A stretch of DNA of 21,180 nt, taken from the IMG/VR virus record IMGVR_UViG_3300037549_000028, positions 1-21,180 of that record, one strand, 5' to 3'. The stretch comes from a virus. Under the pieces are notes generated by a model. The model was not told where the DNA came from and did no database searches. It saw nothing but the letters and a program-made list of their open reading frames with translations. Shown here in pieces: positions 13,472 through 20,095 of this stretch (positions are counted from its first letter, which is position 1; every line of letters starts with the position of its first letter). Both the position numbers and the translations under genes were made by a program.

Positions 13472-16400
13472 GCACCTCCGCATGGACTCCTGTATCCGAA
13501 GATGAAGCACCGAAGACAGCGGTAGGATCCGCGTGGACTCCCGTCGATGAGCCGAGCACTTCACAACCGGAGAAGCAGAAGCCGAACCCGCTTGCCTCAC
13601 TAGATGCGATGGGATTCAAGGATGCTACTACCGCCATTGTTCGCTCGGAGATGTTGAAGCAGCCGCCATCATGGGCCTACCAGCACCGCGAAGAGTTGGA
13701 CAAGTACACCGACGGGGCAGACCTCGCTACCGACATGAAAGTGGGAGCCAAGAACTCAATCTTCGGCATCGCGCACACGGGAAAGTTGCCGCCATCTCTG
13801 CAATCTCCTGACACGCTCGACAAGTTTGTGTCGGGCCTAACGACCATGGCTCTCGACCTTCCCTTTTACATCATGGGAGGCACGATGGGGGGAGCTGCTG
13901 GAGGCGCGGTCGGCACGGCTGTAGGTGGTCCGCTAGGGACAGCTCCGGGTGCGGCACTAGGCGGTTCGATGGGAGCTTTCGCGCTTCCTGACGCGATTCG
14001 GGAAGACTACATCCAGTCGATCAGGAAAGGCGAGATAACGAGCTTTAGCGACCTCATGGGGCGTGTGGCTGACGTTGGGTATGCTTCGCTCAAGGGAGCG
14101 ACCACAGGGGCCGCTGTAGAGGCGTCAGGGGGCACTCTACCGATTGTCGCCAAGAGCAAACTGCCCGCCGCTGCTATCTCCAAGATGCAGCAGATTGCCG
14201 CGATGACCATTCTCCCAAAGGCACTGGAGTCGGTGGACAATGGCAAGTTTATGCCTCCAAGTGCTGAGGACTTCGGTATAAACGCTGCCATGTTTGCCGC
14301 GATGCACTACACCATCGGATCATTTGGTAAGGCCGGGGAAGCCGCAGCGAAGGTCCATCAAGGCATGATGGACGGATACGCCAAGAGTGGCGTGGACATT
14401 AAAGAAGTCGTGGCCGAAGCCAGCAGGCGGGCACAGGCCGACCCAACCGAGGATGCCGTTGATCGGTTCCACGAGATTATTCACGAGATGGAACCGGAGA
14501 AGCCAGAAGAGGAATCGGCCAAGCCTACCAAACCCAAGCCGACAGAGAAGCCCGTTGTGCCCGAAACCCCACCGCCGAGTCTTCGGCCTGCTATTCGCAA
14601 TGGCGAGGAAGTTACCGTAGGAGAGGCAGGCGGGCGGCACGACGATATCGGAGCAGAAGAGGGACCGGACAGTGAGCGTGGTTTCGTTGGCCCTGACGAG
14701 AAATTCCGCACTCGTGATGAATCAAAGGCATGGTTGCGGCAGAATGAGCCGGAAACGCACAAGGAATGGGAAAAGGTAGCAGGTGATCCCGAAGCCGAAT
14801 TTCACTCCGAGGACTACAACGAAGCGCATAGGAACGCCACCACTGGCATCAAGAATGCTGCCGTGGATGTCCAGCGTGCAGAGCGTGGCTTACCGCCGCT
14901 GGAATCCCCTGATAGCGTGAGTCGAGAGTCTGTTTGGGCACAAGCCAAAGAGGATGTCGAGTCGGGAAAGATTGATCCGCAGAAGATAGCCGAGTCGGTA
15001 AACAGGAATCCTCGTGGACTGTCCGATGCGGAGACAGATGCCATGAATTACGAGAACGCGCGTCTGAGCAAAGATCATAAGTCCACGATGGATGCGATTG
15101 AGCAGGCGCGAGCTAACGATGACCCTGTAGCAGAGCAGACAGCGCGGGAACGACTGAAAGATATTGAGGACAAGCAGGACGCCGTAGAGCAAGCAGTGAG
15201 GAAGTCTGGAACGGAATGGGGACGGACTGGACGAGCTCGGCAGGACATGATCAGGGAGGATTATTCCCTGTCCAACATGCTGCAACGGGCAAGGGTTGCA
15301 AGTCCCACGGGTGAGGTATCCCCAGCTATCAGGGAGCGCCTTGAGACTCTTTCCGACCAACTGGAAGTAGCGAACAAGAAACTGGCTGAGTATCAGGAGA
15401 AGCAGGCCAACACCGAAGCTCAACTCACCGCCGACAAGATCAAGGAAGAGACAGAACGTATCTCGCGTAAAGGAGCACGAAAGCAGGCTCGCGTTGAGTT
15501 GAAGACCGAGTTCGACGGTCTGGTTAAGAACCTCGACAAGATATTGAGAGAGCGCGTATCGGCTAACCCGATGTTCGACCCGGAAGCGTTGGGAATCCTT
15601 GGGAAGATGGCGAGGAATCGAGTGGAGGCCGGACTCTCGCATATCGGGGATATCGTCGATGACATTCACGCGCAGCTTACCGCCATCGGCCATGAGGTAA
15701 CGAAGCGGGATATTCGAGACGCGATCAGCGGATACGGCAAGACCATAGAGATGAGCAAGGATGCCGTCGATGTAACCTTGCGGGAAGCCCGGCGGCAAGG
15801 CAAGCTCATCTCCTCGCTGGAAGATGCACGGGCGGCGCAAGTTCCCTTGCGAAGCGGATTGCAGAGGGATGCGGCAAGCGATAGGGTGCGTGAACTCGAA
15901 CGCCAGGTGAAACAGGCGATGCGAGAATCCGGCATTGACTCGAAATCCTCTATGTCTCCGGAGCGTCAGTGGAAGACCTCGCTTGAGGCGGTGAAGACTC
16001 GACTGCGGAATCAACTGTCCGACATGGCTCAGAGGTTGAAGACTGGCGAGAAGCCAGACCCGAAAAAGGGTATTGAGTACGACGAAGAGGCCAAACTTCT
16101 CAAGGAACATGCCGACAGCATGAGGAAACTGCTTCAAGATATCGAGGGGAAACCCAAGATGTCGCCTGAGCAGAAGATTAAGATGGCGATGGCTTCGACC
16201 GAGAAGTCTATCGAGGAATACGAACGCAGGATCAAGGAAAACGATCTCACCCCGGCGCAGAAACAGGCGGGAGCTCTGGAGACTCCAGAACTTAAAGCCT
16301 TGCGTGAGCGCCGCGATGCTCTCAAAGAAACCTTCCGTCTGATGAAGGAAGCATCGACACCAAAGAAGAGTCCAGAGGAGATTGCTCTCGCACGGTACAA

Positions 16401-17904
16401 AACTCTCATACAGAACCGCATAGCCGACATGGAGAAACGGATTGAGTCGGGAGACTTCACGAAGGAACCTCCGAAGCCGACCGCGCTTGACCCCGCCGCG
16501 CAGGAACTCAAGACCAAAGCTGCGAAGCTGCGAAACCAGATGAATCAAGAGATTATGAAACAGAAGCAGGAGGCTAATACTCCGATAGAAAAAGGAGTTA
16601 CCTTCCTGCAAAAGTGGCGGCGGGCAGGAATACTCTCCGGATGGCACACTCTCGGAAAGCTGACTAACGCCGCTATGCTTCGCATGGGGAGCACGTTTGT
16701 AGAAGAGGTACAGGGCGGTATTCTCTCTCACATGCCTTACGTGAAGGACATCTCCGACAGGGCTGCGTTCGAGGGTGGTGGGTTGAATCCTACCGCAGAA
16801 GTGGCGGCGATCTCGCAATTCTTCCAGAAGGCTACCGCTGAGGACATCTGGAGTGAGTTGAAAGAGGGACGCACATCACTCGACCAGCTTTATGATCCCA
16901 AGACTCACATGCCTCCGACGATGCTTGATTTCATCGGCCATCTCCACGGCGCTCTCAAGGTTTTGCCGGTTCGGGCTGAGTTTTTCAGGCGCTTTGAGAA
17001 GGGTATGGAGTTTGCCCGGAGGAACAATCTCGACATCAACGACCCGCGCGTACAGAGCGCAGTCGGCGCGCAGGCTTACGAGCATTCGCTTCGCGCCAAG
17101 CTGATGCAGGAGAATGTGGTCACGTCCGCTTATCAGGTGATGCTCTCCTATCTCCACAATCGAGGAGCAAGCGGTCAGGCGTTGGAGGCGGTGTCTCGGT
17201 TCGTGCTTCCGATTGTCAAAGTTCCAACGAATTTCGTAGCTGAAACCATGCAGTACACGCCCGCGAATCTGTTATGGCAAACATACCAGATATTCAAGAT
17301 TCTTGGCGACGAGAACAGGATGGGGAAGAGTGCATTCGACAACCTTTCCATGCACGATATGGATAACGTAATGCGCGGACTGAAAAAGGGTACGGTCGGG
17401 CTTGCACTTCTATCTCTAGGAGGAGCCTTCCGACACAACATTACCGGATACTCCATTGCGGAAAAGGATAAAAAGCATGGCGTAAAGGCTGGCACTATGA
17501 AGATTGGAGGAGTGGAGATTCCAACGTGGTTAAACGATGCGCCTCCTTTGATGGCTTTGCAGCTAGGCGCTACCGTGGGACATGTCTGGGATCATTACAG
17601 CATGAAAGGCATGTCGGGCGGGCTGGTCGCTGGCGCACTACAGAGTGGTGTGGAGATGGGAAAGAGAGTCCCGTTCCTTGAGACTCCGGCAAGAATTGCG
17701 GGAGAAACGAGGACTCCCGAACAGTCGATGGTTGGGGCAGGGGAACTTGCAGGGAGTATGGTTGTGCCTCTTCTGGTCAATCAAATCGCACAGGCGACCG
17801 ACCCGAAAAAGGGACGTAAGGCGAAGACGTTTACAGACGCAGTTAAGATGCAGATTCCGGGAGCACGGGAAACCGTAAGACACTTCTCCAAGGTACGGAG
17901 GTAG
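13468..17904 (+). CDS. Giant internal virion / DNA ejection protein (T7 gp16-like position)
   Basis: At 1478 aa this is the largest gene and close to the size of gp16-type proteins that cross the host inner membrane during DNA entry. In order: duplicated SAWTPV at residues 4-9 and 21-26; a hydrophobic Gly/Ala-rich tract (about 119-173) of glycine-zipper look, likely membrane-inserting, with further hydrophobic stretches to about 285; and a Pro/Lys/Glu linker (about 315-375). Next comes a long coiled-coil half (about 510-1040) that includes three 69-residue repeats starting SPE at 830, 899 and 968. The C-terminal helical domain includes WRRAGILSGWHTLGKLTN and the motif VLPIVKVPTNFVAETMQY near 1245-1262, typical of large phage ejection/polyvalent proteins. 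I see no lytic transglycosylase motif. The start overlaps the upstream stop (ATGA). Confidence 0.75.
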   Translation: MSTSAWTPVSEDEAPKTAVGSAWTPVDEPSTSQPEKQKPNPLASLDAMGFKDATTAIVRSEMLKQPPSWAYQHREELDKYTDGADLATDMKVGAKNSIFGIAHTGKLPPSLQSPDTLDKFVSGLTTMALDLPFYIMGGTMGGAAGGAVGTAVGGPLGTAPGAALGGSMGAFALPDAIREDYIQSIRKGEITSFSDLMGRVADVGYASLKGATTGAAVEASGGTLPIVAKSKLPAAAISKMQQIAAMTILPKALESVDNGKFMPPSAEDFGINAAMFAAMHYTIGSFGKAGEAAAKVHQGMMDGYAKSGVDIKEVVAEASRRAQADPTEDAVDRFHEIIHEMEPEKPEEESAKPTKPKPTEKPVVPETPPPSLRPAIRNGEEVTVGEAGGRHDDIGAEEGPDSERGFVGPDEKFRTRDESKAWLRQNEPETHKEWEKVAGDPEAEFHSEDYNEAHRNATTGIKNAAVDVQRAERGLPPLESPDSVSRESVWAQAKEDVESGKIDPQKIAESVNRNPRGLSDAETDAMNYENARLSKDHKSTMDAIEQARANDDPVAEQTARERLKDIEDKQDAVEQAVRKSGTEWGRTGRARQDMIREDYSLSNMLQRARVASPTGEVSPAIRERLETLSDQLEVANKKLAEYQEKQANTEAQLTADKIKEETERISRKGARKQARVELKTEFDGLVKNLDKILRERVSANPMFDPEALGILGKMARNRVEAGLSHIGDIVDDIHAQLTAIGHEVTKRDIRDAISGYGKTIEMSKDAVDVTLREARRQGKLISSLEDARAAQVPLRSGLQRDAASDRVRELERQVKQAMRESGIDSKSSMSPERQWKTSLEAVKTRLRNQLSDMAQRLKTGEKPDPKKGIEYDEEAKLLKEHADSMRKLLQDIEGKPKMSPEQKIKMAMASTEKSIEEYERRIKENDLTPAQKQAGALETPELKALRERRDALKETFRLMKEASTPKKSPEEIALARYKTLIQNRIADMEKRIESGDFTKEPPKPTALDPAAQELKTKAAKLRNQMNQEIMKQKQEANTPIEKGVTFLQKWRRAGILSGWHTLGKLTNAAMLRMGSTFVEEVQGGILSHMPYVKDISDRAAFEGGGLNPTAEVAAISQFFQKATAEDIWSELKEGRTSLDQLYDPKTHMPPTMLDFIGHLHGALKVLPVRAEFFRRFEKGMEFARRNNLDINDPRVQSAVGAQAYEHSLRAKLMQENVVTSAYQVMLSYLHNRGASGQALEAVSRFVLPIVKVPTNFVAETMQYTPANLLWQTYQIFKILGDENRMGKSAFDNLSMHDMDNVMRGLKKGTVGLALLSLGGAFRHNITGYSIAEKDKKHGVKAGTMKIGGVEIPTWLNDAPPLMALQLGATVGHVWDHYSMKGMSGGLVAGALQSGVEMGKRVPFLETPARIAGETRTPEQSMVGAGELAGSMVVPLLVNQIAQATDPKKGRKAKTFTDAVKMQIPGARETVRHFSKVRR
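13477..13544 (+). repeat. Imperfect 17-bp direct repeat encoding SAWTPV twice
   Basis: TCCGCATGGACTCCTGT (13477-13493) and TCCGCGTGGACTCCCGT (13528-13544) differ only at two third-codon positions and are 51 bp apart. They encode two SAWTPV motifs near the N-terminus of the giant ejection protein. Confidence 0.7.
15955..16575 (+). repeat. Three degenerate 207-bp (69-residue) tandem repeats in the giant ejection protein
   Basis: The units begin at residues 830 (SPERQWKT), 899 (SPEQKIKM) and 968 (SPEEIALA). Each has a first helix with 'R...L..M..RL/RI' followed by 'k.gd/k.nd', a Pro-rich turn, then a second helix with 'LK...d.LR..LQ/...k'. Spacing is exactly 69 residues each time, while the DNA identity is low. 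The pattern suggests stacked helical hairpins. Confidence 0.65.
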
Positions 17905-17905
17905 G

Positions 17906-18283
17906 ATGAAAATCGAGATCAAGACGATTCCGCACGAGGATCAGCATTATCCCACCGTAGGGGACTGGTATTGGGATGGCCTCGGAAACCTACAGATTCG
18001 TGTGTCCGACATGAAGGACTGGCGCTATGAGGCTCTGGTGGCGTTCCATGAGATGTTCGAGGCGCTGGCGTGCAAGCGTGCAGGCATCTCTGAGGAATCC
18101 GTTACAGCGTTCGATATTGAGTTTGAGAACGCACGCAAGCAAGGCAACGAAGATGAGCCGGGAGACTGCATCCGTGCTCCTTACTATCGGCAGCACCAGC
18201 TTGCGACCATCGTTGAGCGTCAACTCGCAATGGAACTCGGCGTTATTTGGGACGATTATTCCGCGAAGGTGATGAGTCTGTGA
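17906..18283 (+). CDS. Small conserved phage protein with HExxE motif, possible metal-binding
   Basis: A 125-aa protein: MKIEIKTIPHEDQHYPTVGD, then the strand segment NLQIRVSDMKDWRYEALVAF, then HEMFEALACKRAGISEE (48-64), and APYYRQHQLATIVERQLAME (91-110) followed by LGVIWDDY. His48-Glu49-x-x-Glu52 and the later His97 and Glu104 form a set of potential metal ligands resembling a reduced zinc-protease site. However, the second His of HExxH is absent, so catalysis is unproven. I recall similar 'H-E-x-x-E-A...C...GI' proteins in other phage genomes without known function. GGAGG at 17897-17901 is a clear ribosome binding site. It follows the ejection gene by one base and overlaps the ATP-grasp gene (TGTGA), suggesting the two act together. 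Confidence 0.72.
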   Translation: MKIEIKTIPHEDQHYPTVGDWYWDGLGNLQIRVSDMKDWRYEALVAFHEMFEALACKRAGISEESVTAFDIEFENARKQGNEDEPGDCIRAPYYRQHQLATIVERQLAMELGVIWDDYSAKVMSL

Positions 18284-19539
18284 GTGAAGACCTCAAGTCG
18301 AAGTCCGTCTGTGTGGTGGACAATGGGGTGTACACGTCCCTTGCTGAAAAAATGTCTGAATCCTTTGGAAAGGTGTTCTATACCTCGCCCTGGGTGGCTG
18401 ATTATCCTACTTCTGCCCACATCCAACTAGGTGAGGGATTCCCTGAGTTCGAGCGCGTGGATGACATCTGGGACATTGTTGACGACGTTGACCTCTTTGT
18501 GTTCCCTGAGTCGCATCAAGGTCCGTTGCAGGAGTATCTCGCGCGGATTGGGAAGCGAGTTTGGGGATCACGCAACGGCGACGAAATCGAACTCTACCGC
18601 GAGGAGTCCAAGGAGTTTATCGACTCGCTTGGCATCCTGCAACCTCCCTACGAAGTTGTGAAGGGAATGGCGGCGCTTCGGAAGTACATCAAGAGTCGAG
18701 ACAAGGAAAAGCTCTGGATCAAGATCAGCCGTACTCGCGGGGATACCGAAACCTTTTCCGTGGAAGGCTACGAGTTGAGCAAGAACCATCTCGACGAACT
18801 GGAGGCTGAGTTTGGGCCGATGGCTGAATACCGCACATTCGTTGTCGAAGAGAACCTGCCCGACACCTACGATCTGGCGATTGACACGTACTGCATTGAC
18901 GGGCAGTATCCCTCGAAGAGCATGTTGGGAAATGAGCAAAAGGATCAAGGCTATATCGGTGTTGTCAAGGACTGGAAAGAGTTTCCGAAGGCGATGCGGG
19001 AGAACTATGAGAAGCTGAGTCCCGCACTCAAGGAATACGGCTACCGCAACTTCTTCGCTATGGAGCATCGCACCGGAAAAGACAAGATGTATCTGTCCGA
19101 CCCTTGCATGAGAGTCGGATCACCCATCTTCGAGTTGGAATTGAACATGATCGCCAACCTGCCGGAGATTCTCTGGGAAGGGGCTGACGGAAAGCTAGTC
19201 GAGCCGGAGTACAAGGGGAAATACGGATATGAGATTCTGGTTCAAAGCTCCTGGGTTGACAAGCACCCTCTGTTGGTTGAGTTTCCTGAGAAGTATCGTG
19301 ACCAGATCAAGTTCCGGTACGCTGCTCAGTTCCCTGACGGACTGTGGATTTTGCCGCAACAGGCAGGGCCGATCTTCGGGGCCATCGTGTGCTACGGAAA
19401 CAGCATTGATGCTTGCGTGGCCGAGGCTGAGGAGATCAGTAGTAAAATAAAGGGCCAGAACGTCGAATCCTTTACCGGAAGCGCGGGAGACTTAAAAAAG
19501 AACTTGGAAGAGTTGGCATCATGGGGAATCACATTTTGA
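18280..19539 (+). CDS. ATP-grasp ligase-like protein (PurD/carboxylate-amine ligase type)
   Basis: A 419-aa soluble protein with ATP-grasp layout: a Rossmann-like N-terminal domain (VCVVDNGVYTSLAEKMSESF, then 'DLFVFPESHQGPLQEYL'); a linker GSRNGDEIELYREESKEFID (97-116); and an ATP-binding subdomain with LWIKISRTRGDTETF (145-159, Lys148 candidate). TFVVEENLPDTYDLAIDTYC (186-205, adenine/hinge Glu) follows, then FFAMEHR (258-264) and LSDPCMRVGSPIFELELNMI (272-291) with the likely metal-binding acidic residues. Such enzymes join a carboxylate to an amine via acyl phosphate. The substrate is unknown: host metabolite, peptide or virion protein. The GTG at 18280 is chosen because it overlaps the upstream stop and has GAAGG about 10 bases upstream. 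An in-frame ATG at 18247 lies inside the neighbour. Confidence 0.78.
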   Translation: MSEDLKSKSVCVVDNGVYTSLAEKMSESFGKVFYTSPWVADYPTSAHIQLGEGFPEFERVDDIWDIVDDVDLFVFPESHQGPLQEYLARIGKRVWGSRNGDEIELYREESKEFIDSLGILQPPYEVVKGMAALRKYIKSRDKEKLWIKISRTRGDTETFSVEGYELSKNHLDELEAEFGPMAEYRTFVVEENLPDTYDLAIDTYCIDGQYPSKSMLGNEQKDQGYIGVVKDWKEFPKAMRENYEKLSPALKEYGYRNFFAMEHRTGKDKMYLSDPCMRVGSPIFELELNMIANLPEILWEGADGKLVEPEYKGKYGYEILVQSSWVDKHPLLVEFPEKYRDQIKFRYAAQFPDGLWILPQQAGPIFGAIVCYGNSIDACVAEAEEISSKIKGQNVESFTGSAGDLKKNLEELASWGITF

Positions 19540-19550
19540 ACGGAGGAGCT

Positions 19551-20084
19551 ATGAAAAACCGGATACTATCACTTTTGATGATCGCGTTCATGGGACTCGG
19601 CTCGGCCTGGGCCGTTGGAACCTGTACCGTAAGCGATGTAACGACAACCCAGATAGCCTCCGAGTCAAACAGGATTCCAGATTCCGGAGCCGTCATCGTC
19701 ACGGTTAAATGTGTAGCTGATGCATCGGCGGGAACCTTCCCGGCTGTCAGTATTCCGGTTTCAGGGTTCTACCCATCGACAACGATGTTGAACAGCTACA
19801 ACCTTACTGGGATGATTTTGTATGAGGTTGGGAGAACTCCGGGTACTCCAAGCCCTACCGCCAATTACACGGCCACGATTACGGATACCAATGGGTTTGC
19901 TCTGGACTTGGCCTTGCTGACGGCCAACGGCAGCGCCGCCGCCGCGCAGTTGACCCCAATCGTGTTCACCACATCCTCAGTATCGTATCCGACAGTGCGA
20001 AGTGCATTGACGGTACAGATTAGCGCGAACTTGGTCAACAGCGCAGTGGTTACGCTAGACCTAATTTTCCGCGCGATAGTATAA
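19551..20084 (+). CDS. Exported beta-rich protein of unknown function, before tail fibre
   Basis: A 177-aa protein with a typical Sec signal peptide: MKNR, then the hydrophobic ILSLLMIAFMGLGSAWA and cleavage predicted after AWA (residue 21). The mature part is Ser/Thr/Val-rich, likely beta, and has exactly two cysteines (Cys25 and Cys54) that could pair in the periplasm. The C-terminal strands read YPTVRSALTVQISANLVNSA and VVTLDLIFRAIV. The ATG at 19551 is fixed by CGGAGGAGC just upstream and by the signal peptide; an in-frame ATG at 19521 would spoil it. It lies 11 bases after the ATP-grasp gene and 11 bases before the fibre gene, so it may be a fibre-associated or assembly protein. I do not recognise the family. 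Confidence 0.75.
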   Translation: MKNRILSLLMIAFMGLGSAWAVGTCTVSDVTTTQIASESNRIPDSGAVIVTVKCVADASAGTFPAVSIPVSGFYPSTTMLNSYNLTGMILYEVGRTPGTPSPTANYTATITDTNGFALDLALLTANGSAAAAQLTPIVFTTSSVSYPTVRSALTVQISANLVNSAVVTLDLIFRAIV

Positions 20085-20095
20085 GGGAGATAGCG

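Noticed and set aside
14890-16818. 642-aa open frame on the - strand
   Set aside because: It lies wholly opposite the coiled-coil half of the ejection gene. Its Leu/Arg/Ser/His-rich product is what Glu/Lys codons give on the reverse strand, with no domain or ribosome site evident.
13468-17904. Lytic transglycosylase activity in the giant ejection protein
   Set aside because: I found no convincing catalytic Glu motif of SLT type; the N-terminal region is low-complexity and hydrophobic instead.
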